Shown: positions 1 through 9,468, counted from the first letter of the stretch. The stretch is 64,000 nucleotides of DNA from Vitreoscilla filiformis (GCF_002222655.1 NZ_CP022423.1:868001-932000); one strand, 5' to 3'. Numbers and translations: made by a program. The notes: generated by a model not told the origin, from the letters alone.

Positions 1-476
1 TGCAGCGTGAACAACCCATGGGCGGAGTCGCGGCGAAACAGCAGCACCTCGCGGGTTTCCGGGCTGACCAAGACATATTCGCGCAGGCTGGGCAGGCGGC
101 GGTATTGGGCGAATTTTTGGCCTCGGTCGTAGGCTTCCGTCGAGGGGGAGAGGACTTCGGCGATGAGGGTCGGGGCGGTGAACTCCCGTTCCGTGCGCAG
201 GTCTTGCCGGTCGCAAGTCACGAACACATCGGGGTAGAACAGCGCATCGTCAGCCACGCGCAGTTTCATGGTCTCCATGAGCACCGCGCACGGCGTGCCG
301 CGCAGGTGCTGGCGGAAAACCATGTACAGATTGCCTGCCACCAAGTTGTGAACCCGCCGCGCCCCGACCATGGCGAAAGTCTCGCCATGCAAGTATTCAT
401 GGCGTTCGGGCTGGGTTTCTTCCCAGGCGAGGAAGTCTTCCAAAGAAAACCCCGGTTGACGCAGTGCATGTCCCAT
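1..476 (-). CDS. Uma2-type (DUF820) restriction-endonuclease-like protein, 3' end outside window
   Basis: The reading frame opens with ATG at 476 and stays open to the window edge, giving about 158 residues of a family that is usually near 190. The N-terminus (GFSLEDFLAWEETQPERHEY) and the later P-D-V-x-V-T-C-D and A-P-T-L-I-A-E-V-L-S-P-S-T segments match the Uma2/DUF820 fold, a PD-(D/E)XK-like nuclease family common in cyanobacteria and scattered in other bacteria. Biological role is not established for most members. It lies 38 bp upstream of nothing else on this strand but downstream of prfC, so it may be read through from prfC. The missing C-terminus is an effect of the window, not evidence of truncation. 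Confidence 0.8.
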   Translation of the reverse strand, partial: MGHALRQPGFSLEDFLAWEETQPERHEYLHGETFAMVGARRVHNLVAGNLYMVFRQHLRGTPCAVLMETMKLRVADDALFYPDVFVTCDRQDLRTEREFTAPTLIAEVLSPSTEAYDRGQKFAQYRRLPSLREYVLVSPETREVLLFRRDSAHGLFTL

Positions 477-514
477 CACGATCTCCTTGTGAAGCCGGGC
501 GCGGCCCGGCCAAC

Positions 515-2143
515 TCACCCTTCCAACTGCCTCTGAAACACCAACCCCGCATGCTCGCGCAGCGCGTGGAACTTGATCTTCGGCCAATTCTCCTGAATCG
601 CACGCAACTCCCCGGCATATTCCAGCAGCAGCGTCGGGGCATCGACGGCATCCAGCGCCAGGCGGTGGCTGTTGTGGTCAACGAAACGCTTCAACTCGAC
701 GTCACCACCATCGGCCGGATCGCAGGTCACCCAGCGCGCCACATTAAAACGCGCCGGCATGATGCGCGCCTTCACCCCATATTCATGCTCCAGCCGGTGC
801 GCCACCACTTCAAACTGAAGCTGGCCCACAGCGCCCAGCAGCAGCACGCTGCCAGCCATCGGGCGGAACACCTGAATCGCGCCTTCTTCACCCAATTGCG
901 TCAAACCTGCGCGCAATTGCTTGGTTTTCAGCGGGTCGGCCACTTCCACCGAGCGGAACAGCTCGGGCGCAAAAAACGGCAGCCCCGTGTATTGCAGCGC
1001 TTCGCCTTCGGTGAGCGTGTCGCCCAGTTGCAGCACGCCGTGGTTCGGGATGCCGATGATGTCCCCCGCGTACGCTTCTTCCAGCAATTCGCGCTTCTGG
1101 CTCATGAAGGTCACCACCGTGTTCGGGCGAATCGCCTTGCCCGAGCGCACCACCTTCAAATTCATGCCCCGGGTGAATTTGCCCGAAGCCACACGCACAA
1201 AAGCGATGCGGTCGCGGTGCGCCGGGTCCATGTTGGCTTGGATTTTGAACACCACCCCCGTGAACTTCGGTTCTTCCGGCTTGACCACGCGCTGGATCGC
1301 CGCCCGCTCGCCCGGCGCTGGTGCCAGATCGACCAGCGCATCCAGCACCTCTTGCACCCCGAAGTTGTTCACCGCAGAACCGAAGAACATCGGCGTTTGG
1401 TGGCCGGCCAAAAACTCAGCTTCGTCGAAAGCCGGAGCGGCTTCGCGCACCAGCTCGATTTCGCCGGCGGCCTGCTCATACACATCCCCGAAGCGTTCGG
1501 ACAGCACCGGGTTCTCAAGGCCGTCCACGATTTCCTCGGTGCCCGCCACGCGGTCTTCACCGGGGGTGAAGACGCGCATCTGATCCTTGCGCAAGTCCAG
1601 CACACCGCCGAAGAATTTGGCCATGCCGACCGGCCAGGTGAAGGGCACCACCGTCATGCCCAGCTCGCGCTCGATCTCGTCCATCAAGGCCAAAGGCTCT
1701 TGCACCTCGCGGTCCATCTTGTTGACGAAGGTGAGGATCGGCGTGTTACGCGCCCGGCACACCTGCAACAAGCGCCGCGTTTGCGGTTCGACACCGTTGG
1801 CCGCGTCGATCACCATCAGCGCCGCATCCACAGCCGTGAGCACGCGGTAGGTGTCTTCGGAGAAGTCCTGGTGGCCTGGGGTGTCCAGCAGGTTGATGGT
1901 GCAGCCCCGATATTCCATCTGCATCACGCTGGAGGCCACCGAGATGCCGCGCTGCTTTTCGATTTCCATCCAGTCGGAGGTGGCGTGGCGGCTGGCCTTG
2001 CGCGCCTTGACCGAGCCGGCAATTTGAATCGCGCCGGAGAACAGCAGCAGCTTTTCCGTCAGCGTGGTTTTACCGGCGTCAGGGTGGGAAATGATGGCGA
2101 AGGTGCGGCGCTGGCGCACCTGTTGGGCGAGTTCGGCAGACAT
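515..2143 (-). CDS. prfC: Peptide chain release factor 3 (RF3)
   Basis: RF3 is the translational GTPase that recycles RF1/RF2 from the ribosome after peptide release. The 542-residue product has the P-loop SHPDAGKTTLTEKLL near residue 20-30, the G3 motif DTPGHQDF, G4 NKMDR, and the EF-G-like domains II and III expected for the family; the length is normal. I chose the ATG at 2143 (MSAELAQQVRQRRTFAI) because family alignment begins there; an in-frame codon 15 triplets upstream would add a proline-rich extension unlike RF3. It follows the AbrB-like gene by 54 bp on the same strand. Confidence 0.97.
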   Translation of the reverse strand: MSAELAQQVRQRRTFAIISHPDAGKTTLTEKLLLFSGAIQIAGSVKARKASRHATSDWMEIEKQRGISVASSVMQMEYRGCTINLLDTPGHQDFSEDTYRVLTAVDAALMVIDAANGVEPQTRRLLQVCRARNTPILTFVNKMDREVQEPLALMDEIERELGMTVVPFTWPVGMAKFFGGVLDLRKDQMRVFTPGEDRVAGTEEIVDGLENPVLSERFGDVYEQAAGEIELVREAAPAFDEAEFLAGHQTPMFFGSAVNNFGVQEVLDALVDLAPAPGERAAIQRVVKPEEPKFTGVVFKIQANMDPAHRDRIAFVRVASGKFTRGMNLKVVRSGKAIRPNTVVTFMSQKRELLEEAYAGDIIGIPNHGVLQLGDTLTEGEALQYTGLPFFAPELFRSVEVADPLKTKQLRAGLTQLGEEGAIQVFRPMAGSVLLLGAVGQLQFEVVAHRLEHEYGVKARIMPARFNVARWVTCDPADGGDVELKRFVDHNSHRLALDAVDAPTLLLEYAGELRAIQENWPKIKFHALREHAGLVFQRQLEG

Positions 2144-2197
2144 GGGCGGCGTCCCGATTCCGAGCGGGAACCGGGGTGGGTCAAGCAAAACCGCGAA

Positions 2198-3295
2198 TTA
2201 TCGGCGGGCCAGCCGCCACGCTTCGAGCCGCCACAGCCAGCCTGTCAGCATCAACACCACCAAGTAGCGCACGACATGGAAAGCCGTCACCATCGGCACC
2301 CCCAGCTGCAAGGTGCGCGCTGTGAGGCTCATCTCGGCAATGCCCCCGGGAGAGGTGCCCAGCACCACCGTGGCCGGATGCAATCCAGCCAGCGCCCCCA
2401 GGCCCACCGCGAACAGCGCCGACAGCCCGATCATCCCCAGCGTGCCCACGGCCACGCTCAACAACCAGCGCGGCCCACTGCGCAAAAACGTGGGCGTGAA
2501 ACGGGTGCCCAGCGCCACCCCGATGAACACCTGCCCGAGGTTGGTGAACGCCAGCGGCAGTGCCGACAGCGTCACCTCATTGGCGGTGAGCAGCACCGTC
2601 ACCAGCAGCGAACCCAGCACAAAAGGGCTGGGCCGATCCAGTTTGAGCATCACCCAGCAGGCGCTGGCCGTCAGGACGATCAGCCACAGCAGGCCGGTGG
2701 GGCGCACATCCCGCACCGCTGGGGGCACCGCATCCAGCCCGTGCAAACCTGAGAACTGAAACGCCAGCGGGATGAGCGTCACCACCAGCAACACCCGCAG
2801 CGAATGCGCCGCCGCCACCCGATCCACTTGGGCGCCGTGGCGTTCCGCCAGCAAAGCCATCTCCGACGCCCCGCCCGTGGCCGCCGCAAAAAACGCCGAC
2901 GAAGGGTGAAACCCGCCCGTCGCAGCCTCCGCCGCGTGACGCCACAGCAAAAAACGGTAGAAGCCGTAACTCAGCCCCAGCGCCCACACCACCCCCAGCG
3001 CGATGGCCCAACTCACCTGCGCCATGGCGTGCAGCATCGTCGGGGTGAAGTACAGGCCCAGCGTGGTGCCGATGGCCCACTGCCCCACGTCCCGCAGCCG
3101 GCGCGAGGCCGCCAGCGCCACGCCGTTCATGCTCAGGCCCGCACTCAGCAACAAGGGGCCGAGCATCCACGGCAAGGGCAAATGCAGCAGCGCTGCCAGC
3201 GCCCCCGCCGCGCCGGCCAGCGCGAGGGTGATCGAGATGCGGGCCGGCTGGGAAGCACGGGCCAGGTGCCCGTTCAACCGATCCCAACCGTTCAT
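2198..3295 (-). CDS. AbrB-family (COG3180, 'ammonia monooxygenase'-annotated) membrane protein
   Basis: This 365-residue, very hydrophobic protein has about ten membrane segments arranged as two similar halves, each carrying a G-P-L-L-(L)-S-A-G or similar glycine/proline turn and a T-G-G-A-S-E-M / S-P-G-G-I-A-E-M motif. That duplicated pattern is characteristic of the AbrB/YgiX membrane family, historically annotated as putative ammonia monooxygenase; the annotation name is misleading and the transported substrate is unknown. Its start codon lies 1 bp after the stop of the alkene reductase gene, so it is probably the distal member of that transcript. Function beyond membrane transport or regulation is not inferable here. 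Confidence 0.8.
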   Translation of the reverse strand: MNGWDRLNGHLARASQPARISITLALAGAAGALAALLHLPLPWMLGPLLLSAGLSMNGVALAASRRLRDVGQWAIGTTLGLYFTPTMLHAMAQVSWAIALGVVWALGLSYGFYRFLLWRHAAEAATGGFHPSSAFFAAATGGASEMALLAERHGAQVDRVAAAHSLRVLLVVTLIPLAFQFSGLHGLDAVPPAVRDVRPTGLLWLIVLTASACWVMLKLDRPSPFVLGSLLVTVLLTANEVTLSALPLAFTNLGQVFIGVALGTRFTPTFLRSGPRWLLSVAVGTLGMIGLSALFAVGLGALAGLHPATVVLGTSPGGIAEMSLTARTLQLGVPMVTAFHVVRYLVVLMLTGWLWRLEAWRLARR

Positions 3296-3296
3296 G

Positions 3297-4415
3297 TCAC
3301 GCCAAGGTCGGATAAGTGAGGTAGCCGGCTTCGCCGCCGCCGTAGAGCGTGCGCACGTCCAAGGCGTTCAGGGCAGCGCCTTCGCGCAGGCGCCGGCCCA
3401 AATCCGGGTTGGCGATGAAGGGCTTGCCAAAGGCCACCAGATCGGCGCTTCCGTCGGCCAGCACCTGGGCGGCCAGGGCGGCGGTGTAGCCGTTGTTCAC
3501 CATCCAAGCCGGCGCGTGACCCTGGGCACTGCGGAAAGCGGCGCGCAACGCAGCGTAATCAAAGGTGAGACCTTGCGCCGACAAGTCACGCGGGCCGCCC
3601 GTGGCACCTTCCACGACGTGGACATAAGCCAGTTGCAGCGGCGCCAATTGGCGGGCAACGTGTTCGAACAGCGCTTGCGGGTTCGAGTCTTGGCCGATGT
3701 CGTTGGCGGGGCTGATGGGCGACAGGCGCAGACCCGTGCGCCCGCCCCCGATGGCCGCCACGATCGCTTCGGTGACTTCGACCAACAAGCGGGCGCGGTG
3801 GTCGATGGTGCCGCCATAGGCATCGGTGCGGTCGTTGACGCTGTCGCGCAGGAACTGTTCGAGCAAGTAACCGTTGGCGGCGTGGATTTCGACACCGTCA
3901 AAACCCGCTTCGATGGCGTTGCGGGCGGCTTGGGCGTAATCGGCCACGATGCCAGGCAATTCCTCGGTGGCCAACGCACGCGGCGCCGACACATCGGCGA
4001 AACCGCCTTGGATGTAGGTCTTGCTGTTCGCCCGCCGGGCGCTGGCGGACACCGGGGCCGCCCCGTCCGGCAACAGCGACGTGTGCGAAATGCGCCCCAC
4101 GTGCCACAACTGCACCACCACCTTGCCGCCTTCGGCGTGGATGGCGTCCGTCACCTCCCGCCAAGCGGCGATCTGTTCGGGCGTGTGCAGGCCGGGGGTG
4201 TCCAGATAGCCATGCGCCATCGGGCTGATGGGCGTGGCTTCGGTGACGATGAGGCCGGCGCCGGTGGCCGGGTTGGCGCGCTGGCGGTAGTAGGTGGCCA
4301 TCATCGGCGTGGGCACTTGGCCGAAAGCGCGGTTGCGGGTCAGCGGCGCCATCACCAGGCGCGAGGCCAGGGCGATGTCGCCGACCTGGCAAGGGGTATC
4401 AAGGGTGAGGTTCAT
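3297..4415 (-). CDS. Old-yellow-enzyme family alkene reductase (NemA-like)
   Basis: A 372-residue FMN-dependent ene-reductase of the OYE family, which reduces activated C=C bonds or nitro groups with NAD(P)H. Visible landmarks are the N-terminal MAPLTRNRA, the HAANGYLLEQFLRDSVNDRT core around residues 180-200 where the family's substrate-binding H-x-x-N pair sits, and the phosphate-binding G-K-P-F-I-A-N-P-D-L segment near the C-terminus. Length is normal. It starts 10 bp after the SGNH hydrolase gene and abuts the AbrB-like gene, so it travels with the O-acetylation genes although no functional link is obvious. Exact substrate cannot be read from sequence. Confidence 0.92.
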   Translation of the reverse strand: MNLTLDTPCQVGDIALASRLVMAPLTRNRAFGQVPTPMMATYYRQRANPATGAGLIVTEATPISPMAHGYLDTPGLHTPEQIAAWREVTDAIHAEGGKVVVQLWHVGRISHTSLLPDGAAPVSASARRANSKTYIQGGFADVSAPRALATEELPGIVADYAQAARNAIEAGFDGVEIHAANGYLLEQFLRDSVNDRTDAYGGTIDHRARLLVEVTEAIVAAIGGGRTGLRLSPISPANDIGQDSNPQALFEHVARQLAPLQLAYVHVVEGATGGPRDLSAQGLTFDYAALRAAFRSAQGHAPAWMVNNGYTAALAAQVLADGSADLVAFGKPFIANPDLGRRLREGAALNALDVRTLYGGGEAGYLTYPTLA

Positions 4416-4425
4416 GGCGAGAAGC

Positions 4426-6009
4426 CTACTGCACCTGCGATGCCGAGGTGCCCTCTGGGGTCAGTCCGGAGGCGGCTTGGGAGGCGCTCAGGGCCACCGC
4501 GTCGGTGGCCTCGACCTCGGCCAGTGCAGGGGCAGCGATGCCGACACGCGCCCAGTCCACCCGATCCCAACCCAGTTCGCTGAAAAACTGCCGGGCCAAC
4601 TGCTGGTAACCCGGCACGCTGAAGTGGATCAAATCGCGGGCCATCAACGCTGGGGTTTGGCGCACCCACTGATAGGCACTGCCCAGGCCGCCCATGGCGG
4701 TTTGCATGCTCCAGACTTTGCAACCGAAGTCCTGTGCCACTTGGTGCTGCAAGCGCCCGATGTCGGCGTGGATGCGTGAAAAGCGCAGCAAATCCTCCGA
4801 ACCGGCACTGCCGCGCCGCACCAGCGTGCCGCGATCACCGGGGGCAATCAGCACACAGGCCGCCTGGGGAAACAGCGTGCGCAGCTTGCCCACGGCTTGA
4901 CGCAGGTTCTGTTGGTACGTGGGGCCGTCGAGGCTGCGCACATTGCCTTCGTTGGTGCCATATTCGAGCATCACCACGTCGTAGCGGGTGTCTTGGAACC
5001 AGTTGCCCAGATAGGCCAGGTCGGCTTGGCGCCAAGCGTTGGCGGTGGCCCCGGGGTAGCCAAACACATCCAAGATCAGCGCCGGGGACGCGCCTGCCGG
5101 GGCCGCCCCGAACGCCAGTCCGTGCCAACGCAAGGCCCCTTGCAGAAGGCGCAAGCGCAGTTGCGTCACAGGGGTGTCGCGCAGCAGATCGAGTGCGGCG
5201 GGGCCGGCGGGGCCACCGGGCAGTTCGATCATGTACTCCTGCCCCCCATCCAGGCTGATGGCGAGTTGAATCGGGGTGGGCGTTTGCTGGTACAGCAAGC
5301 GCAGCGGGCGGCGTTCGGGTTGCCCGGCGGCGTTGCGCAAGTCCAGCGCCAGCCACGATCCCGCCTCACTGGTGCTGAGGTTGACCAAACCCGGCCCCGG
5401 TGCGGTGCCGTTGCCGCTGAGATAACCCGGCTCATGCCGCCAACCAGCAGACAAACAACTGCGCCGCAACGGCAGGCGAATCCCCGGTCGGTTGATGCTG
5501 CCCGGCAGGAAAGAAGCCTGCACCCGCTCAGGCGGCAGCCCCGTTTGACGCACCAAGGTGTCGGTGAAAAATCCGGCGGCCAAGTGGCTGTCGCCCCAGA
5601 TCGCCACGCGCAAGGGGGTGCGACGGCCCGCAGTCAGGCCGCGCAGCACGTCGTCCAGCCGGTCTTGCGCGGGGGCGAAGGCCAGCGGATTGCCGTTGGC
5701 AGCGTCGCGGGCCAGATCGCGCAAGGAGGCGGCGACGCTGTCCGCGTCCGGAATGTCGAGCGGATCGGACGCCGGGGGCGCTGCCGGGCGGGCGGCGCGG
5801 CTGGCCACCGCGCTGGGCGTGGCCACGCTGGGGCAGCTCAGATCGGCCACGACCGTGCTGTGGGTCGGCCCGCTGGGTAAACGCACCTGAACCCGAGCCA
5901 GTGGCAGCAAGGACGGCGCAGTGGGGGCCGACAGCGCCGCATTCGACGCGGCCATCCAGACCCCTGCCAACGCGGCAGAGGCCCATCGAAGGAGAGACGG
6001 TTTCATCAT
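4426..6009 (-). CDS. Exported SGNH/GDSL-type hydrolase or acetyltransferase partner
   Basis: The 527-residue product begins with a signal peptide (MMKPSLLRWASAALAGVWMA, cleavage likely after residues 25-28). It has SGNH blocks: the nucleophile-bearing GDSH at residues 139-142, the GTNEGN block, and a late D-L-I-H-F block that would supply the catalytic Asp/His. Between the blocks lies an inserted beta-rich segment, as in the periplasmic AlgX/PatB-type enzymes. Its ATG overlaps the stop of the DUF459 gene (ATGA), implying coupled translation. With the upstream MBOAT protein it probably takes acetyl groups delivered to the periplasm and transfers them to, or removes them from, a polysaccharide. 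The substrate is inference only. Confidence 0.8.
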   Translation of the reverse strand: MMKPSLLRWASAALAGVWMAASNAALSAPTAPSLLPLARVQVRLPSGPTHSTVVADLSCPSVATPSAVASRAARPAAPPASDPLDIPDADSVAASLRDLARDAANGNPLAFAPAQDRLDDVLRGLTAGRRTPLRVAIWGDSHLAAGFFTDTLVRQTGLPPERVQASFLPGSINRPGIRLPLRRSCLSAGWRHEPGYLSGNGTAPGPGLVNLSTSEAGSWLALDLRNAAGQPERRPLRLLYQQTPTPIQLAISLDGGQEYMIELPGGPAGPAALDLLRDTPVTQLRLRLLQGALRWHGLAFGAAPAGASPALILDVFGYPGATANAWRQADLAYLGNWFQDTRYDVVMLEYGTNEGNVRSLDGPTYQQNLRQAVGKLRTLFPQAACVLIAPGDRGTLVRRGSAGSEDLLRFSRIHADIGRLQHQVAQDFGCKVWSMQTAMGGLGSAYQWVRQTPALMARDLIHFSVPGYQQLARQFFSELGWDRVDWARVGIAAPALAEVEATDAVALSASQAASGLTPEGTSASQVQ

Positions 6010-7028
6010 GGCGAGGGGGTGGCTGCGGCGATGTGGGCCAGCAGCGCGGTCGAAATTTTGCGCAAACCGGCGGCGGTGAAGTGAATGCCATCGGCGGCGC
6101 GCAAGTCGAGCACGGGGGGCGTGTCGTCCAACGTGCGTTTGAAGGGCAGGGACAACGGGCCGATCAGCCCTTCGGTGGCCAGATAGTCGGTGCCGTGGGC
6201 GCGGGCGCGTTCGGAGAACACATAGTTTTGCACGATGGCCCCATCGCGCACCCGACCGTCGCGCATCGATGGCAGCCCGACCCAGATCACCCGCACGCCC
6301 CGCGTTTTGGCGTGGTTCAGCACCTCATCGACCCGGCTGGCGTAGTGTTCGGCCCACTGCGGTGAGGGAAAAACCAGATGGCGGCCCGGCTCGTAAATGT
6401 CCCAGGGATCGTTCGGGCCGAGGAAGACGACCACCAAGGTGAGTTTCTTGGCATCGATTTCCTCGATGATGCGTGCCGGCCAATCAAAGTAGCGCTTGAC
6501 CGTCAGGCCCGTGCTTTGGCGACTCAAATCAAAACTCTCCCAATCGGGATGGCGCTGGCTCAGGGTGCGGATCACCAAGGGCGCCACCCCTTGCATGAGT
6601 GAATCGCCCGCAAACAAGATGCGCTGCGGGCCCGGGGAGAGTTTTTGCTGTTGGAGCGACGGCAGGAACATCCCCATCGGCAAAGCGCGCACAACGTACA
6701 CCTGCCGGCTTTTTTTCTTGCTGCCCAGGCTGGGCGGCGGGCCGCTGGCGGCGACCAAGTCCGAAGGGGCGGTCATGGGTTGGGGTGGGGTCGGCAGCCC
6801 GTCCAGGGCCGAGGAAGCGGAGGGAGTGCTGGCGTCGGCACTGGGGTCTTCGGTGTCGGCGTCTTCGTCGTGGGAAAGCCAAGCCCGCCACCCGTCGGCC
6901 AGGGTGAGGTGGTAGCGCGCATCGAAATAGCGCTCCAACGAGTCTTGCCCGGCCCAGCCGGTGAGCAGGCCGATGCACAGCAGCATGGCGCTGAGTTGCG
7001 GTGCGCCCGGGGCGCTCGAATCGCTCAT
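6006..7028 (-). CDS. DUF459 SGNH-family periplasmic/membrane-anchored protein
   Basis: 340 residues with a short cytoplasmic N-terminus, one hydrophobic segment (residues about 12-25), a low-complexity Asp/Ser/Pro linker, and then a DUF459 SGNH domain: F-A-G-D-S-L-M-Q-G as block I, F-L-G-P-N-D-P-W as the block with the oxyanion residues, and A-A-D-G-I-H-F-T as the Asp/His block. DUF459 proteins accompany MBOAT acyltransferases in O-acetylation clusters. The start at 7028 (MSDSSAPG) was chosen because it lies 7 bp after the MBOAT stop; an upstream frame extension has no family support. The stop overlaps the next ATG by 4 bp. Confidence 0.85.
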   Translation of the reverse strand: MSDSSAPGAPQLSAMLLCIGLLTGWAGQDSLERYFDARYHLTLADGWRAWLSHDEDADTEDPSADASTPSASSALDGLPTPPQPMTAPSDLVAASGPPPSLGSKKKSRQVYVVRALPMGMFLPSLQQQKLSPGPQRILFAGDSLMQGVAPLVIRTLSQRHPDWESFDLSRQSTGLTVKRYFDWPARIIEEIDAKKLTLVVVFLGPNDPWDIYEPGRHLVFPSPQWAEHYASRVDEVLNHAKTRGVRVIWVGLPSMRDGRVRDGAIVQNYVFSERARAHGTDYLATEGLIGPLSLPFKRTLDDTPPVLDLRAADGIHFTAAGLRKISTALLAHIAAATPSP

Positions 7029-7035
7029 GGATGGC

Positions 7036-8457
7036 TCAGAAACGGTAGTAAATAAAACTGGGCACCCCGTCGGGCCCGAGTTGGATGAGCAGCCAGAGCA
7101 GCGCACTCAGCACCGGCACCGCCCCGATCGGCCCCAGGGTTTGCAGCAGGCGCACCGCCCAGTGTTCCAGCGTCTGGGCGTGGCGGCTGAACCAGAAAAA
7201 GAGGCACGCGAACAGCACCAGGCCATGCACGGGCATGTCCCCAGCGCGGGCCCACTGCGGGAGCGTTGCCGGCAATTGGGTCAGCAACAGCCAGGCTTGA
7301 TCCAGCGAGTCGGCGCGGAAAAACAGCCAGGCCAGGGTGACAAAACTCAGCGTCAGCCCCCGAGCCAGCCATGCTGGCCACACCGGCCAAGCCCGGTCGC
7401 GCCACAAGTTGAACGCCACCATGCCCAGCCCGTGCAAAGCCCCCCAGACGATGAACGTCCAGTTCGCCCCATGCCAGGCACCGCTGATGAGCATGGCGGC
7501 CATCACATGCCATTGGGTGCGAGCCCAACTGCCGTGCCGCCCCCCGAGCGGGATGTAGATGTAATCGCGGATGAAACTGGACAAGGACATGTGCCAGCGC
7601 TGCCAAAACCCCTGGAGGTTGCGGGCCAAATAGGGTTGCTGGAAGTTGAGCGGCAGCTCAAACCCCAGCAGCAGCCCCAGCCCGGTGACGATGAGGGTGT
7701 AGCCGCTGAAATCCAAAAAAATCTGCAAGGCATAACCCACCATGCCGGCCAACACCGCCAGGCCAGCGTGTTGTTCGGGGTAACGAAACACCGGGTCGGC
7801 GAAGGTTTCTGCCAGCCACGAGGCGCACACCAGTTTTTGCGCCAACCCCAGCAGGATCAGGTACAGGGCGCGCCAAGCCTCGTGCGGACGGCCAAAGCGG
7901 CCCGCATCCACCTGGGCGAAAAAGGGCTCGGCCCGCAAGATGGGCCCGGCAAACAACGTCGGCCAAAACCCCAGGAACAACAGCACCTGACCCGGCGGGC
8001 GCGGCGTGGCGCCAGGCTGGGCCATGCTCACCAAATACGTGATGGCCTGGAAGGTGAAAAAGGACACGCCCACGGGGGTCACCATGTCCAACACCGGCAG
8101 GGGCAAGTGGCTGCCCCAGGCGGCCAGCAGCGTGGCCAGGCTGGCGCGCAAAAACTCGTAATACTTGGCCAGCACCAAGAACAGCACGGCCAGCACCAAA
8201 CCCACCCCCAGGGCCAGGCGTCGCCGTGACGGCGGGCCGATCAAGTCGGCGGGCGGGGCGATCCAGCGCCCCAGCGCCCACACCGCCACGCTGTAGCCCA
8301 ACAGCACCCCCGCCAAAGACAGCGACCAAGTGGCATACAAACCGTAACCGCACAGCGTCAGCCCGGCCAGTTGCCAGCGTGGCCAGCGTGCCAAGGCCCA
8401 ATACAGCGGGAAAAACAGCAGCGCCAGCAGCGCAAATTCGGGGGAAACAAAACTCAT
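7036..8457 (-). CDS. MBOAT-family O-acyltransferase (AlgI/DltB-like)
   Basis: A 473-residue multipass membrane protein of the MBOAT family. The diagnostic region F-W-Q-R-W-H-M-S-L-S-S-F-I-R-D-Y-I-Y-I-P-L-G-G and the invariant histidine in I-S-G-A-W-H-G-A-N-W are both intact, as is the F-A-G-P-I segment near residue 150. In AlgI and DltB this protein moves an acyl (usually acetyl) group across the inner membrane for use by periplasmic SGNH partners. It is the first gene of a tight minus-strand run with two SGNH proteins, which fits a complete O-acetylation unit. The acceptor polymer is not encoded nearby, so alginate, cellulose, peptidoglycan or a sheath polysaccharide all remain possible. Confidence 0.92.
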   Translation of the reverse strand: MSFVSPEFALLALLFFPLYWALARWPRWQLAGLTLCGYGLYATWSLSLAGVLLGYSVAVWALGRWIAPPADLIGPPSRRRLALGVGLVLAVLFLVLAKYYEFLRASLATLLAAWGSHLPLPVLDMVTPVGVSFFTFQAITYLVSMAQPGATPRPPGQVLLFLGFWPTLFAGPILRAEPFFAQVDAGRFGRPHEAWRALYLILLGLAQKLVCASWLAETFADPVFRYPEQHAGLAVLAGMVGYALQIFLDFSGYTLIVTGLGLLLGFELPLNFQQPYLARNLQGFWQRWHMSLSSFIRDYIYIPLGGRHGSWARTQWHVMAAMLISGAWHGANWTFIVWGALHGLGMVAFNLWRDRAWPVWPAWLARGLTLSFVTLAWLFFRADSLDQAWLLLTQLPATLPQWARAGDMPVHGLVLFACLFFWFSRHAQTLEHWAVRLLQTLGPIGAVPVLSALLWLLIQLGPDGVPSFIYYRF

Positions 8458-8577
8458 ACGCCAACGGATCTGGGCCCGGTACGGTGAGGGAACAAGGTGC
8501 GCGAGCCTATCCCACTTCGCGGGGTTCGGAGGCTTTGGCTACAGTGCGGGGCCCTCACGCTCTGGAGAATTGTTGTC

Positions 8578-9468
8578 ATGCTGGCTTACCGTCACGCTTT
8601 CCACGCCGGCAACCACGCCGATGTCCTCAAACACCTGGTGTTGGCGCAGGTGTTGCAGTACATGGTGGACAAAGGCAAACCCTTTCGGTACATCGACACC
8701 CACGCCGGGGCCGGCGGTTATTTGCTCAAGGGCGCGCAGGCGCAGAAAAATGCCGAGTACCGCGAAGGCATTGGCCGACTCTGGAGTCGGGCCGACATGC
8801 CAGCCCCCGTGGCCGATTACGTGCGCTTGGTTCACGATTTCAACCTGCCCGGCCCCGATGAACAGGGCAACCCGCCCGTGATCGAGAAAGGTTACACGCC
8901 GCCGCTGGCGCTGTACCCCGGTTCCCCGTCGATCGCCCGGGCTTTGTTGACGCCGGGTGATGCCCTGCGCTTGTTCGAGCTGCACCCCGCCGACGCACGC
9001 ACGCTGATGACCCACTTCGGCGGGCGGCGCAACGCCCAAATCTTGAACGAGGATGGTTTTGCGGGTTTGAAATCCCAATTGCCGCCGACGCCGCGCCGGG
9101 CGGTGGTGCTCATGGACCCGTCTTACGAGCTGGTGGGGGATTACGGCAAAACCGTGGCCGCCCTGCGCGACGCCATGACGCGGTTTGCTGAAGGGGTGTA
9201 TATGGTGTGGTATCCGCAAGTCAGCCGGGTGGAGGCGGTGCAGTTGCCCAAGCGCTTGTCGGCGTTGGCACCGAAGGGGTGGCTGCACGTCCGCATGACC
9301 GTGGCGCAGCCAAACCGCCAAGGGTTTGGGTTGAGCGGCAGTGGCATGTTCATCCTCAACCCGCCGTGGACGCTGCACGCCACGCTAGAAGCCGTGCTGC
9401 CGTGGTTGACCCAGCAGTTGGCACAGTTCGATGGTGCCAGTTATCACCTGGAATATCAGCCGGCGTGA
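8578..9468 (+). CDS. rlmJ: 23S rRNA (adenine-2030-N6)-methyltransferase RlmJ
   Basis: RlmJ methylates A2030 of 23S rRNA using S-adenosylmethionine. The 296-residue product starts with the family signature M-L-A-Y-R-H-A-F-H-A-G-N-H-A-D-V-L-K-H, has the SAM-binding D-T-H-A-G-A-G-G-Y, and a D-P-S-Y-E motif in place of the more usual DPPYE near residue 180, the catalytic block. The ATG at 8578 was chosen because this signature is the true N-terminus of the family. Its last 13 bp overlap the 3' end of the convergent gene ending at 9456. It is divergent from the MBOAT operon across a 120-bp spacer. Confidence 0.97.
   Translation: MLAYRHAFHAGNHADVLKHLVLAQVLQYMVDKGKPFRYIDTHAGAGGYLLKGAQAQKNAEYREGIGRLWSRADMPAPVADYVRLVHDFNLPGPDEQGNPPVIEKGYTPPLALYPGSPSIARALLTPGDALRLFELHPADARTLMTHFGGRRNAQILNEDGFAGLKSQLPPTPRRAVVLMDPSYELVGDYGKTVAALRDAMTRFAEGVYMVWYPQVSRVEAVQLPKRLSALAPKGWLHVRMTVAQPNRQGFGLSGSGMFILNPPWTLHATLEAVLPWLTQQLAQFDGASYHLEYQPA

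Noticed and set aside
464..2752. Long open frame on the plus strand across prfC and the AbrB-like gene
   Set aside because: It is antisense to two clearly recognisable genes and has the His/Arg/Gln-rich composition typical of high-GC shadow frames.
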